In this document: piece after piece, positions 6,427-15,527 of the stretch | Position numbering within the stretch: position 1 is the first letter of the stretch | How the letters are laid out: every line of letters starts with the position of its first letter | From: G041228335 sp964580905 | GTDB taxonomy: Bacteria; Pseudomonadota; Alphaproteobacteria; Puniceispirillales; UBA1172 | Assembly: GCA_964580905.1 (NCBI GenBank) | Contig: CAZOLR010000021.1 | Span: 1-32,685 of the forward strand | Direction of reading: 5' to 3' | Length of the DNA: 32,685 bases | Made by a program: the position numbers and the translations under genes | Notes under the pieces: model-generated | Told to the model about the DNA's origin: nothing | Seen by the model: the letters and a program-made list of their open reading frames with translations, nothing else | The model's database searches: none

Positions 6427-8470
6427 CCTGCCGGACAACAAGGGTGTTTTCCCTGATGCGGATGAACATGCCACCATCACGTTTCAGTTGTGCGGGGGTA
6501 ACAACCAGCCGGGGTGAAGTGCATCCCTGTTCTGCCCTGACATGCTCTGCCCTGACATGGGAAAGGACTATATCCGCTTCTTCGCAAGCCTCACCCAAGG
6601 CATGCTTACGCCAGATGATCGCCGTCACGGTATTATATCTTGTCGGGATCAGACAGTAGCCGAGGCGGCAAGTGGAGATATCACTATCCGGTGCGTATAC
6701 GCCCCCGGCCACCGGGAACTGACGCAACATCACCCCATGGGCGAAACGGCTCATCGTCTTCCGGCTGATGAGAGCTTCGGTTGTTTCCGTCATCACCACC
6801 GCATGGGGCCTTCCGTAGATCAGGGTGAAGGCAATATCAGGGCCGGGTGTCAACACCCAGACCATCACGGAAATACATAACGCTGGCGCCGACAGTCGCC
6901 TCAGTTTCCCGACACCGGCAATCAATATCACCATGCCAAAGGTGTAGAATACCAGCGAAAGCCCCGGTGGCGGGCGCACCGAAAGTCGTGACAGGGGCAA
7001 GGTTTCCGTATATTGCGCGATGGTAACAAGCATCCTTATGCCAAGCCCCATGAGGTTCAGCGGCAATGCCTCAAGGCCCAGCGGCGCAAGGATCAGCGCC
7101 ACCGCCCCGGCAGGCATGATGATAAAAGCCATCAGCGGCATGCCCAGAATATTCCCAAGAAGTGACCAGATCGTGGTGACACCGAAATGGTGGAGAACAA
7201 ATGGGGCTGACCCCACCGAGGCAAGAAGCGACGCAACCATGACACCGGCGGTATAATAGACCGGTCGTGCCGTTAAACGAAGCCAGCCTGCCCGCGGTGG
7301 TGAAATGGCATGATGATGCAGATGTATCCAGCCGCCGACAAGCGCGAGCACCGCGGCAAAGGACATCTGGAAGGCAGGATCGAAAAGGCTTTGCGGTTCT
7401 ATGGCAAGGATTAGCATGGCAATAACGGCCACATGGTGCAACGTTACCCCGCGGCGATTGATGAGCAGGGCGAGGATCATCAGCGTCATCATCCCAAACG
7501 CCCTGACGGCGCTGACGGGCGCACCTGCCATCAGAAGATACACACCACCAAACGGCAGGGCGACGGCCGCCGCGATCTTGAGCGACGGAAACCGGCTGGA
7601 CCAGACCGGCATCAGCGCAAGCCCGGCACGGACCGCCACCAGCACACCGCCGCAGAACAGAACCATATGCAACCCTGAAATAGCCAGAAGATGCGCAAGA
7701 CCTGAGGCACGGAAAGATTCCCTCAGATCAGGATCAATACCGCCGCGAAGCCCCACCAGGAGGGCAGAGGCAACCCCGGCTTCATCTGATCTCATCCGGG
7801 CAAAAAGCTTTTGCTGCAGGCGGTATCGCAACCCGGCAAAGAAACCGCCGTCCCCTTTATCATAGTCATGTATCTGCTGTACAAACCCTGTTCCTTTGTA
7901 CCCCTGACCCTGAGCATGGGCGGTGAAATCAAATCCGCCCGGAAGCAGCCTGGGCAAAGGAGGCTGGAGCCGTGCGCTCAGCCTGATCTCAAGCCCCGGA
8001 GCCAGTTGCGGCAGATCACGCGGCACAATCAGGCGCAGATCCCCCTCAAACAAACCTGTGGCATCCCGTTGCGACGGCCTGAAACGAATACGCTGCCGGT
8101 CACCCCTGAGCACTTCAGCCATGATAACCGTGCCTTCAAGTGTATATTCACCAGACTGAACCAGTTTCGCGTGCTCATCTGTTCCGGAAAGACCCGCCAG
8201 CCCCGCCCCGAGAAAAACAAAGATCAGCATCCGGACAGCATTGATATATGGGCTGACTATCCGGGATAACGGGCTTACGGTGAAAACGAAGATGCCGGCG
8301 GCTACCAGCAGGCAGACAATAGCCAGACCCCACGGAACACCATCACGGGCAAGCAGAATACCTGTAATCATACCCACCACACAGGGAATGCTGTAGGGAA
8401 CAGATCGCAGGGAATGTTTTGCCTTTGATACCATCTGTATATTCATGCTAAAGAGAAAGTCATCCAGCAT
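6410..8470 (-). CDS. comEC: ComEC/Rec2-family DNA-uptake channel
   Basis: This family forms the inner-membrane channel that carries single-stranded transforming DNA into the cytoplasm. The 686 residues begin with two or three membrane helices (about 30-95), then a periplasmic beta-rich OB-like segment (about 105-200). The competence domain follows, with the hallmark GLAHLLAISGLHMVL at 257-271, FDPAFQMSFAAVLAL at 363-377 and many membrane helices to about residue 550. The C-terminal about 130 residues occupy the place of the metallo-beta-lactamase domain but show no HxHxDH motif. The start is uncertain: in-frame ATGs at 8446 and 8434 are alternatives and none has a clear ribosome site. With the longest form only 22 bases separate it from the divergent gltX. 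Whether the organism is competent cannot be judged here. Confidence 0.88.
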   Translation of the reverse strand: MLDDFLFSMNIQMVSKAKHSLRSVPYSIPCVVGMITGILLARDGVPWGLAIVCLLVAAGIFVFTVSPLSRIVSPYINAVRMLIFVFLGAGLAGLSGTDEHAKLVQSGEYTLEGTVIMAEVLRGDRQRIRFRPSQRDATGLFEGDLRLIVPRDLPQLAPGLEIRLSARLQPPLPRLLPGGFDFTAHAQGQGYKGTGFVQQIHDYDKGDGGFFAGLRYRLQQKLFARMRSDEAGVASALLVGLRGGIDPDLRESFRASGLAHLLAISGLHMVLFCGGVLVAVRAGLALMPVWSSRFPSLKIAAAVALPFGGVYLLMAGAPVSAVRAFGMMTLMILALLINRRGVTLHHVAVIAMLILAIEPQSLFDPAFQMSFAAVLALVGGWIHLHHHAISPPRAGWLRLTARPVYYTAGVMVASLLASVGSAPFVLHHFGVTTIWSLLGNILGMPLMAFIIMPAGAVALILAPLGLEALPLNLMGLGIRMLVTIAQYTETLPLSRLSVRPPPGLSLVFYTFGMVILIAGVGKLRRLSAPALCISVMVWVLTPGPDIAFTLIYGRPHAVVMTETTEALISRKTMSRFAHGVMLRQFPVAGGVYAPDSDISTCRLGYCLIPTRYNTVTAIIWRKHALGEACEEADIVLSHVRAEHVRAEQGCTSPRLVVTPAQLKRDGGMFIRIRENTLVVRQVNTDG
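6531..6559. repeat. 15-base in-frame tandem duplication inside comEC
   Basis: The 14-mer TCTGCCCTGACATG occurs twice with a period of 15 bases. On the coding strand it gives HVRAE twice in a row within the C-terminal region of ComEC. The reading frame is kept. This looks like a recent slippage duplication in a weakly constrained part of the protein. Confidence 0.85.
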
Positions 8471-8492
8471 GCCCGAAAAAGGTTAAGATTTC

Positions 8493-9881
8493 ATGAGCGT
8501 AGTCACGCGTTTTGCCCCGTCGCCCACGGGGTTCCTGCATATTGGCGGTGCCCGCACCGCGCTTTTCAATTTCCTGTTCGCCCGCCATCATGGCGGCACC
8601 TACAAACTCAGGATTGAAGATACCGACCATGAGCGATCAACAAAGGAAGCTGTTGACGCCATCCATGAAGGCCTGGCATGGCTTGATCTCGAAGGAGACG
8701 GAGAGGCGATAAGCCAGTCCGCCCGCGGGGAGCGTCATAAGGAAATCGCAACCACACTTCTTGAAGCCGGGCATGCGTATCGATGTTATCTCACCCAGGA
8801 TGAGCTTGCCGCGATGCGCGATAAAGCCCGTTCCGGCGGCACACGTATCATCAGCCCATGGCGTGATGCGGACCCGGCATCCGCACCTGACCGCCCCTAT
8901 ACTGTAAGGCTCCGCATGCCGCTCGATGGCGCCACCACCATCAGCGATGCGGTTCAGGGTGATGTTACGGTGAATAACAGCACTCTTGATGACCTTGTCA
9001 TGCTGCGTGCCGATGGGTCGCCCACCTATATGCTGGCGGTGGTGGTGGATGACCACGATATGGGCGTTACCCATGTTATCCGCGGTGATGATCACCTCAA
9101 CAATGCCTTCCGTCAGCTGAAAATCATCGAAGCCATGGGGTGGGACGTGCCGGAATATGCCCATATTCCGCTTATCCATGGCGCTGACGGGGCCAAATTA
9201 TCAAAACGTCACGGCGCACTTTCTGCCACCGCCTACCGGGATATGGGTTTCCTGCCCGAAGCGATGTGCAATTATCTCCTGCGGCTGGGCTGGAGCCATG
9301 GCGATGATGAAATCATCTCACGTGAACAGGCCATAACCTGGTTCAGCCTTGAAAATATCGGCCGCGCCGCCGCACGATTTGACACCGATAAACTGACCGC
9401 GATCAATGCCCATTACATCCGGGCCCTGCCTGTTTCAACACAGGTTGAGCTGATGCTGGATGGCACAGAGGCAAGCCCGGCCATTCATGCGCGGCTTCAA
9501 CAGCTTGCCCCGGCGTTTGCTGAACGTGCTCATCTGCTCGGGGATCTCGCCGCGATGGCAGGTTTTGCCACCCATGACGGCGCTCCGGAAATGGAACCTG
9601 AAGCCGCCGCCCTGCTGACGGAAGATGTGTGCCGCAACCTTCTTTCTCTTGCGTCTGATCTGCCGGATGATCTCGGTGATACAGACAATTTCAAGACCTG
9701 GCTGGGGGATTGGCTCACCGCCAACACCCTGAAAATGAGAGATATCGGCCCGGGTCTCCGCGCGGCTGTAACGGGAATGAAACAAACCCCTGATATTGTG
9801 CTTATCTGTCAGGTTCTCGGCACAGGAGAAGTGCGCCAACGCATTAACGCCATTTGCAAAAATGCCGGAAAAGAAGTATAG
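8493..9881 (+). CDS. gltX: Glutamyl-tRNA synthetase
   Basis: Class I synthetase that charges tRNA-Glu. The 462 residues show the Rossmann fold with the HIGH-type motif HIGG at 16-19 (RFAPSPTGFLHIGGAR), LRIEDTD at 39-45, RGDDHLNN at 197-204 and the KMSKS-type motif KLSKR at 235-239, then the alpha-helical anticodon-binding half. Many alphaproteobacteria carry two GltX paralogues, one of which mischarges tRNA-Gln for GatCAB; which type this is cannot be told from motifs alone. The start is the first ATG giving the normal N-terminus. No strong promoter is visible in the 22-base gap to comEC; a TATATT -10-like element at 8438-8443 lies inside the comEC 5' end but has a poor -35. gltA follows after 50 bases. 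Confidence 0.96.
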   Translation: MSVVTRFAPSPTGFLHIGGARTALFNFLFARHHGGTYKLRIEDTDHERSTKEAVDAIHEGLAWLDLEGDGEAISQSARGERHKEIATTLLEAGHAYRCYLTQDELAAMRDKARSGGTRIISPWRDADPASAPDRPYTVRLRMPLDGATTISDAVQGDVTVNNSTLDDLVMLRADGSPTYMLAVVVDDHDMGVTHVIRGDDHLNNAFRQLKIIEAMGWDVPEYAHIPLIHGADGAKLSKRHGALSATAYRDMGFLPEAMCNYLLRLGWSHGDDEIISREQAITWFSLENIGRAAARFDTDKLTAINAHYIRALPVSTQVELMLDGTEASPAIHARLQQLAPAFAERAHLLGDLAAMAGFATHDGAPEMEPEAAALLTEDVCRNLLSLASDLPDDLGDTDNFKTWLGDWLTANTLKMRDIGPGLRAAVTGMKQTPDIVLICQVLGTGEVRQRINAICKNAGKEV

Positions 9882-9882
9882 A
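9854..9882 (+). promoter_or_regulatory. Candidate gltA promoter overlapping the gltX stop
   Basis: TTGCAA and TATAGA are spaced by exactly 17 bases (4/6 matches each). The -10 element covers the gltX stop codon. Transcription would start near 9889, about 43 bases before the gltA ATG, so citrate synthase could be expressed apart from gltX. Confidence 0.45.
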
Positions 9883-9931
9883 ATAACTACTCCGAAGAAA
9901 ATTCGTTCACCCTTAATGTCATGGAATTATC

Positions 9932-11242
9932 ATGAAGTCCGACGCATCTGCCAAGAATACTGTAACACTAACCGATAACAGAACAGGCCAGTCGGTAGAA
10001 TTGCCTGTACTGGAAGGAACGGTCGGGCCGTCGGTTGTCGATATCCGCAGTATCTACAGCGAAACCGGGCTTTTCACCTTTGATCCGGGTTTCGGGATGA
10101 CCGGCTCATGCAAATCCGGGCTTACCTATATCAACGGCGAAGAAGGCCAGCTCATGCATGGCGGCTATTCGATTGCCGAACTCGCCGAGAAGAGCGATTT
10201 TCTCGAAGTGGCCTACCTTCTGCTGAGCGGCGAGCTACCGAACGCTGAACAGAAGACCGAATTCGACCACGCGATCACGCATCACACCATGGTCCATGAA
10301 CAGCTCATGGCGTTCTTCCGTGGGTTCCGCCGTGATGCCCATCCGATGGCCATTCTCTGCGGTGTTACCGGTGCACTTTCGGCTTTCTATCACGATTCAA
10401 CCGATATCAACGACCCGTTGCAGCGGATGATCGCATCGCGCCGACTGATCGCGAAAATGCCGACCCTTGCCGCCATGGCATTCAAGTATTCGATCGGGCA
10501 GCCTTTCAATTACCCGCGCAACGATCTGAGCTACGCTGAAAATTTCCTGCATATGTGCTTTGCCGTGCCGACCGAGCCATATCAAGTTGACCCTGTCCTT
10601 GCTGATGCCATGAACAAGATCCTGATACTGCACGCAGATCATGAGCAGAATGCCTCCACCTCGACGGTGCGTCTTGCCGGATCATCGGGCGCAAATCCCT
10701 TTGCCTGCATTGCCGCCGGGATTGCCGCGCTGTGGGGGCCTGCCCATGGCGGCGCGAATGAGGCCGTGCTCAATATGCTTGCTGAAATCGGTGATCGCAG
10801 CCGGATCCCCGAATACATCAAAAAGGCACGCGACAAGGATGATCCTTTCCGTCTTTTCGGCTTCGGGCACCGCGTTTACAAGAACTTTGACCCCCGCGCC
10901 AAGGTGATGCGCGAATCCTGTCATGAAGTTTTAGGCAAACTCGGCATCACCAATGAGCCGTTGCTTGATCTTGCCATGGAACTTGAGGATATTGCGCTCA
11001 AGGATCCGTATTTTATTGAAAAGAAACTCTACCCCAATGTGGATTTCTATTCCGGAATCATCCTCAAAGCGATGGGTTTCCCGACCTCCATGTTCACGGT
11101 TCTCTTTGCTGTGGCGCGAACCGTTGGCTGGGTCTCGCAATGGAAAGAGATGATCGAGGATCCGCTCCAGCGTATCGGCCGCCCGCGCCAGCTCTATACC
11201 GGCCCGGCTGAACGTAAATACGTTGAAATAGACAAGCGTTAA
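9932..11242 (+). CDS. gltA: Citrate synthase (type II)
   Basis: It condenses oxaloacetate with acetyl-CoA at the entry of the TCA cycle. The 436 residues have the length of the hexameric, NADH-sensitive Gram-negative type. The catalytic triad is visible: His272 in GPAHGGANE, His313 in GFGHRVYKNFDPRA and Asp371 in PNVDFYSG, equivalent to E. coli His264, His305 and Asp362. The substrate-binding LHADHEQNAST lies at 233-243. A short N-terminal beta region (1-50) precedes the helical body, as in E. coli. A GGA lies 7 bases before the ATG. The TAA stop shares three bases with the stop of lpxB on the opposite strand. Adjacency of gltX and gltA is common in alphaproteobacteria. Confidence 0.98.
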   Translation: MKSDASAKNTVTLTDNRTGQSVELPVLEGTVGPSVVDIRSIYSETGLFTFDPGFGMTGSCKSGLTYINGEEGQLMHGGYSIAELAEKSDFLEVAYLLLSGELPNAEQKTEFDHAITHHTMVHEQLMAFFRGFRRDAHPMAILCGVTGALSAFYHDSTDINDPLQRMIASRRLIAKMPTLAAMAFKYSIGQPFNYPRNDLSYAENFLHMCFAVPTEPYQVDPVLADAMNKILILHADHEQNASTSTVRLAGSSGANPFACIAAGIAALWGPAHGGANEAVLNMLAEIGDRSRIPEYIKKARDKDDPFRLFGFGHRVYKNFDPRAKVMRESCHEVLGKLGITNEPLLDLAMELEDIALKDPYFIEKKLYPNVDFYSGIILKAMGFPTSMFTVLFAVARTVGWVSQWKEMIEDPLQRIGRPRQLYTGPAERKYVEIDKR

Positions 11243-12393
11243 TCGGCCCTCAACGCCGCCAGAAGAGCACGGGCAACGGCAACCCCGAAACCATCGGGGC
11301 CAGATTTAATTTTAGCGGCAAGATCAGTCCTTTGGCTGATGGCACGTGATTTATTGGCGCCCCGCAACCCTTCAAGGGCAGTCCCTGCCATTTTTGCGCC
11401 GTCAAATTCCCTGTTCAGGTAGAGAGGATAGATCTCTTCCCCCGTGATCGCGTTGGGAAGGACGATATTCTCACGCCGGACCAGAAGAGGTTGCAGCATA
11501 TGGGCCAACGCATCTCCGCGGTAATAGACAGCACCCGGCATCCCGGCCAGAGCCGATTCCAGTGTCACCGTACCTGAGCAGATCAACCCGAAATCCGCGG
11601 CGGCAAGTGCGAAACGCAAATGTTCACCTGAGATAATGCGGATCCCGTCAGATCGGGGGATCATCTCATCAATCCGTGCACGGACCGTTTCGGCCGCTGG
11701 AAGAAGCACCTGACAGGACGGCATATCCCGCCGCACAGCCCGGGCTGCGATACGCATTTCGGGAAGAAGAGTTTCAATTTCCTTTTTCCGGCTGCCGGGC
11801 AGAAGAACAAGAACCGGGCTGTCAGAGGGGATATTCAGTGTCTTTCTTGCTGATGCGCGGTCCGGCCATGTCAGGTCAGCCGCCGGATGGCCCACGCAGG
11901 TCACCTTCAGCCTATCATCCCTGAAATACGGCAACTCGAACGGAAAGAGGCATAAAAGATGGTCCACCGACCGGGCTACCGTTTTGGCGCGCCAGCGTCC
12001 CCAGGCCCAGACCGTCGGCGCCACCAGATGGACAACAGGCACGGACCATCCGGCCTCCGCCATTCGTTTTCTGAGCCGACGGGCAAACCGGAAAGAAAAC
12101 CCTTTACTGTCTATGGTCAGCACAAGATCAGGGCGTTCAGCCATAATCATTTCAATGAGATTATCAGCGAGTTGTGACAAACGCCGAATGGACGTGAGCG
12201 CCTGCCCGAGCCCCATGATCGTAAGTTCATCCATGGAGTGACGGGCGGTAAAGCCTTTTGATATCATGGCCGGGCCGCCGACCCCCCAAGCTTGGGCGGA
12301 AACATCACAGTCGGCCAGCCCGTCAAGTATCGCCTCCCCCAGCCGGTCGCCGGAACTTTCCCCCGCCAGCATGAAGACCGACATCTTCTTCAT
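11239..12393 (-). CDS. lpxB: Lipid-A-disaccharide synthase
   Basis: Peripheral membrane glycosyltransferase that joins lipid X to UDP-2,3-diacylglucosamine to form the lipid A disaccharide. The 384 residues fit the family. Visible are MLAGESSGDRLG at 8-19, GVGGPAM at 37-43, TIDSKGF at 93-99, APTVWAWG at 125-132 and LLPGSRKKE at 197-205. Asp95 and Arg202 align with the E. coli Asp98 and Arg201 reported as important. The usual VPE(F/L)LQ-like block near the C-terminus is replaced by EIYPLYLN at 320-327, a mild oddity. The ATG overlaps the lpxI stop (ATGA). It is the last gene of the long leftward series, ending against gltA with overlapping stop codons and no visible terminator. Confidence 0.95.
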   Translation of the reverse strand: MKKMSVFMLAGESSGDRLGEAILDGLADCDVSAQAWGVGGPAMISKGFTARHSMDELTIMGLGQALTSIRRLSQLADNLIEMIMAERPDLVLTIDSKGFSFRFARRLRKRMAEAGWSVPVVHLVAPTVWAWGRWRAKTVARSVDHLLCLFPFELPYFRDDRLKVTCVGHPAADLTWPDRASARKTLNIPSDSPVLVLLPGSRKKEIETLLPEMRIAARAVRRDMPSCQVLLPAAETVRARIDEMIPRSDGIRIISGEHLRFALAAADFGLICSGTVTLESALAGMPGAVYYRGDALAHMLQPLLVRRENIVLPNAITGEEIYPLYLNREFDGAKMAGTALEGLRGANKSRAISQRTDLAAKIKSGPDGFGVAVARALLAALRAD

Positions 12394-13211
12394 GCCGGAG
12401 CGATACCGATAACAGAAAGCCCGTTGGCTGACGCAACGGAGAAGACTTCATCCTGCTCAGCAATCAAAACCCCGCCTGTTTCAACAGCGAGGACCGAGAT
12501 ACCGGCCGCCGCCGCAAGACGTGCCGTCACCGCGCCAATGACCGGCGGATCAAGACGTCCGTCCTGCTGAGGTTTACGCATCTTGATGAAAACAGCCGGG
12601 CCTATACCGGGATCAACCAGACCTTGGCAACGCTCCAGCATGGCGTCAGTCCCTTCGGCGGCTTCGATGGCAATGACGCGGCCGGCTTGTATCACCAGCG
12701 CCTGCCCGACATCAAAAGACCCAAGACTGGTCAGGATATCCCGGCCATGGGTGATGGTAGCGCGCACCTTTTCATCCGGGGCATTGCCAGCCAGCACCCC
12801 TTCACCTGCCATGGCATGGGAGAGAACGGAACTGATATCCACCACCTCAATCCCCTCACCTTCGAATTCTTCCCTGATCATTTCCAGCGCGGCATGATCC
12901 CCCGAAGAAAACAGTTTGAGCAACAACCGTGATGCGCGGAGGTCAGGCACCACCGAGGTCATGGCAGGACGGGTGAATTTACCGGTCATGATCACCTGGC
13001 GGCATCCTTCATCCTTCAGCGCCCTGATGATCTTGTCAAAAGCCCCGACACGGATTTCCTGATGCTCGTAGCCCTGATAGTCGGCATCAGCTATACCGCG
13101 GAGCGCCACGATAAACACATCAATATCCCGGGCAAGAGCCGCATCCGCCACCGCCTTGGGCAGGGTACCTGCTGCGGCAATGATCCCGAGTGGTGATGCG
13201 ACGTCAGCCAT
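12390..13211 (-). CDS. lpxI: UDP-2,3-diacylglucosamine pyrophosphatase, LpxI type
   Basis: It hydrolyses UDP-2,3-diacylglucosamine to lipid X and UMP. LpxI is the form used by alphaproteobacteria in place of LpxH and is unrelated to it. The 273 residues show the N-terminal LGIIAAAGTLPKAVADAA and the C-terminal catalytic domain with AIEAAEGTDAML near 181-192 and QDGRLDPPVIG near 216-226. The frame is open further upstream to a TTG inside lpxA, but the ATG chosen lies 5 bases after the lpxA stop behind GGAACGG and gives the typical LpxI start. It sits between lpxA and lpxB, its standard place. Confidence 0.94.
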   Translation of the reverse strand: MADVASPLGIIAAAGTLPKAVADAALARDIDVFIVALRGIADADYQGYEHQEIRVGAFDKIIRALKDEGCRQVIMTGKFTRPAMTSVVPDLRASRLLLKLFSSGDHAALEMIREEFEGEGIEVVDISSVLSHAMAGEGVLAGNAPDEKVRATITHGRDILTSLGSFDVGQALVIQAGRVIAIEAAEGTDAMLERCQGLVDPGIGPAVFIKMRKPQQDGRLDPPVIGAVTARLAAAAGISVLAVETGGVLIAEQDEVFSVASANGLSVIGIAPA

Positions 13212-13216
13212 TTCTG

Positions 13217-14005
13217 TTACCGTTCCGGATGGCAAAGCGGCTTGTCACCCCCGTCCTTGATAAAGGTCAGTATTGCCTTGACTTCGGTGTCGTCCCCGTA
13301 AAGACGATCAACTTCATCCATACGTTCATTGAAGGTGCCTTCCTGGGCAAACAGCAGACGATAGGCCCGCCGGATCAGGGTGACCTGATCCTTGCTGAAC
13401 CCGCGTCTCTTCAAGCCGATAAGATTAAGCCCTGTCAGGACAGCCCTCGGCCCGAAAACAGAACCGTAAGGGATGACATCGGCCGTGACACCCGTCATGC
13501 CTGAAATCATGGCGTGTTTGCCTATCCGTACATATTGCTTGATCGCGCTGTTGCCGCCGATATAGGCGTAATCATCGATATGGACATGCCCGCCCAGCAT
13601 GGCATCATTCGTGATGATGATATTATTGCCCAGCACGCAGTCATGGGCGATGTGACAGGCGACAAAAAACAGGTTGTTGTCACCGATGCGGGTCACCATG
13701 TTATCGAGCGCTGTTCCCGGATGCATGGTGACATTTTCGCGGATCACGTTATTGTCGCCGATTTCAAGGGTGCTCGCCTCACCTTTATAGAGCGTATGTT
13801 GCGGTGCCTTGCCGAGAACGGCGAAGGGGAAGATTTCATTTCCCTCACCAATGCGGGTATGACCTTCAATGACCACATGGCTGTGCAGATGACACCCTGC
13901 ACCCAAGGATACATGTTCGCCGATCACGCAAAACGGGCCGATGGTAACGTCATCGGCAAGATCAGCGCCTTCGGCCACTATAGCGGTAGGATGAACCCGG
14001 GCCAT
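13217..14005 (-). CDS. lpxA: UDP-N-acetylglucosamine acyltransferase
   Basis: First enzyme of lipid A synthesis: it transfers a 3-hydroxyacyl chain from acyl carrier protein to the 3-OH of UDP-GlcNAc. From the chosen ATG the protein has 262 residues, the same length as E. coli LpxA. Hexapeptide repeats form the left-handed beta helix over about residues 4-180, followed by a helical C-terminus. The catalytic His121 is in CHIAHDC (E. coli His125). A TTG six codons upstream is possible but unnecessary; this start lies 1 base after the fabZ stop, implying reinitiation. The acyl chain length selected cannot be read reliably from the sequence alone. Confidence 0.96.
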   Translation of the reverse strand: MARVHPTAIVAEGADLADDVTIGPFCVIGEHVSLGAGCHLHSHVVIEGHTRIGEGNEIFPFAVLGKAPQHTLYKGEASTLEIGDNNVIRENVTMHPGTALDNMVTRIGDNNLFFVACHIAHDCVLGNNIIITNDAMLGGHVHIDDYAYIGGNSAIKQYVRIGKHAMISGMTGVTADVIPYGSVFGPRAVLTGLNLIGLKRRGFSKDQVTLIRRAYRLLFAQEGTFNERMDEVDRLYGDDTEVKAILTFIKDGGDKPLCHPER

Positions 14006-14006
14006 A

Positions 14007-14465
14007 TCAGCGACCCGGCTCAACTATCATGGCCGAAAACTCCGCGCTGGCAACATTGCGCCCGTCAATACTGGCCTTGCCCTCAAACTTGAACAGCATG
14101 CCCTTGCTAGCCGTATTCACCACGTCGAGATAAAGCGTATCACCGGGACGTGCGGGTGACCTGAACTTGACCTTGTCCAGGGTGGTGAAATAGACATGCT
14201 TGCCCTGGGTGTCGTCCTTGTTGCTGTAGGCGATAAGAACCCCTGCCGTCTGGGCCATGGCTTCGACAATCAGCACCCCCGGCATGATCGGATGTCCAGG
14301 GAAATGCCCGGCCAGATGAGGTTCGGTGCTGGTGATGGCTTTGATGCCCCTTGCCCTTTCATTCGGAACAATCTCATCCACCCTGTCTATCAGGAGAAAG
14401 GGGTGACGATGGGGGATCAGCTCCAGAATTTCAGGATGATCAAGTACGATTGATGTTTCCGCCAT
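14007..14465 (-). CDS. fabZ: 3-hydroxyacyl-ACP dehydratase
   Basis: It removes water from 3-hydroxyacyl-ACP in fatty acid elongation. It competes with LpxA and LpxD for the same substrates, which is the usual reason given for its place between them. The 152-residue hot-dog fold protein has the catalytic His54 in GHFPGHPIMPG and Glu68 in VEAMAQ. The N-terminal LELIPHRHPFLLIDRV is typical. The start lies 3 bases after the lpxD stop, and the stop is 1 base before the lpxA ATG. Confidence 0.97.
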   Translation of the reverse strand: MAETSIVLDHPEILELIPHRHPFLLIDRVDEIVPNERARGIKAITSTEPHLAGHFPGHPIMPGVLIVEAMAQTAGVLIAYSNKDDTQGKHVYFTTLDKVKFRSPARPGDTLYLDVVNTASKGMLFKFEGKASIDGRNVASAEFSAMIVEPGR

Positions 14466-14468
14466 GAC

Positions 14469-15527
14469 TTACTCTCCTTTTTTGGGATTGCGACGGGTTG
14501 CGTCTTTATCGTGGGGTTTTGCGCCACCGCGGGCAAGCCGCCTGAGGGCCGCCACCTGTCTCCGGAACTCACCCGCAGGCACCGCCGGAAACCCACCCAG
14601 AACCTGACCATGACCAAAGTCTTTGGTCACGCCGGTCCGGCTCGCCAGCATATTTCCGTCCCCAATCGTGACATGATCTGCCATGCCGGCCTGGGCGCCG
14701 ATCACATTATTCCGCCCTATGATCGCGCCGCCTGCAAGGCCTGTCTGCCCGCAGATGATTGTGCCAGCGCCGATGTCCACATTATGCGCGATATGGGTCT
14801 GATTATCGATCATGACATTATCGCCGATCACCGTATCGTCGATGAACCCGCGATCGATGGTCACCGACGCGCCGATATGGCAGTGACGGCCCATGATAAC
14901 CCGGCCGATATGAGGAATAACCACATTGCCCTCATCCCGCGTGATGCCGAAACCGGTAAAGCCGATCACCGTATTCGGGCCGATATGGCAATGATCTCCG
15001 ATATTGGCGGACATGATTGTCGTGTTGGGATCAATCAAGGTATGGGCGCCGATAACGCATCCCTTGCCGATATGAACCCCGGCACCTATCACCGCACCAT
15101 CCCCAAGCAGGGCATCCTTTTCAATGACGGCGTTAGGGCTGACAGAGACCCCCTGGCCGAGCGAGGCTGTTTTGTCCACCACTGCCGACGGGTGAATGCC
15201 TGCCGCAGGTGTTTCAGAAGGGATCATCGCACGCATGATGAGCCCGAGCGCTGATTTCGGATCAGGCACGGCGATGGTGATCACCGCATGAGGGAGCCGA
15301 TGCGCCAGATCGGGAAGCGTGAGGCAGATCAGTCTGGCATCGGCCACTTCGGCAATCAGACTTTCCCGGGTGAGAAAGCATATATCGCCTTCCCCGGCAC
15401 GGGATGCCGGGGCAATGCCTTTGATCAGCGCATCATCTGTGCCATGGATCAACTCACCCCGGACAATATCCACCGCCGCGGCAACAGAAAGAGGTTTAAG
15501 CCCGGAAGACCCCTCATGCCCGTTCAT
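14469..15527 (-). CDS. lpxD: UDP-3-O-acylglucosamine N-acyltransferase
   Basis: Third step of lipid A synthesis: it adds the N-linked 3-hydroxyacyl chain to UDP-3-O-acyl-glucosamine. The 352 residues have an N-terminal uridine-binding domain (about 10-105), a left-handed beta helix of hexapeptide repeats (about 110-300) and a C-terminal helix. The catalytic His248 lies in THIAHNV (E. coli His239). The C-terminal tail is Lys/Arg-rich (KDATRRNPKKGE) and somewhat longer than usual. The ATG overlaps the skp stop (ATGA). The order skp-lpxD-fabZ-lpxA is conserved across Proteobacteria. Confidence 0.97.
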   Translation of the reverse strand: MNGHEGSSGLKPLSVAAAVDIVRGELIHGTDDALIKGIAPASRAGEGDICFLTRESLIAEVADARLICLTLPDLAHRLPHAVITIAVPDPKSALGLIMRAMIPSETPAAGIHPSAVVDKTASLGQGVSVSPNAVIEKDALLGDGAVIGAGVHIGKGCVIGAHTLIDPNTTIMSANIGDHCHIGPNTVIGFTGFGITRDEGNVVIPHIGRVIMGRHCHIGASVTIDRGFIDDTVIGDNVMIDNQTHIAHNVDIGAGTIICGQTGLAGGAIIGRNNVIGAQAGMADHVTIGDGNMLASRTGVTKDFGHGQVLGGFPAVPAGEFRRQVAALRRLARGGAKPHDKDATRRNPKKGE

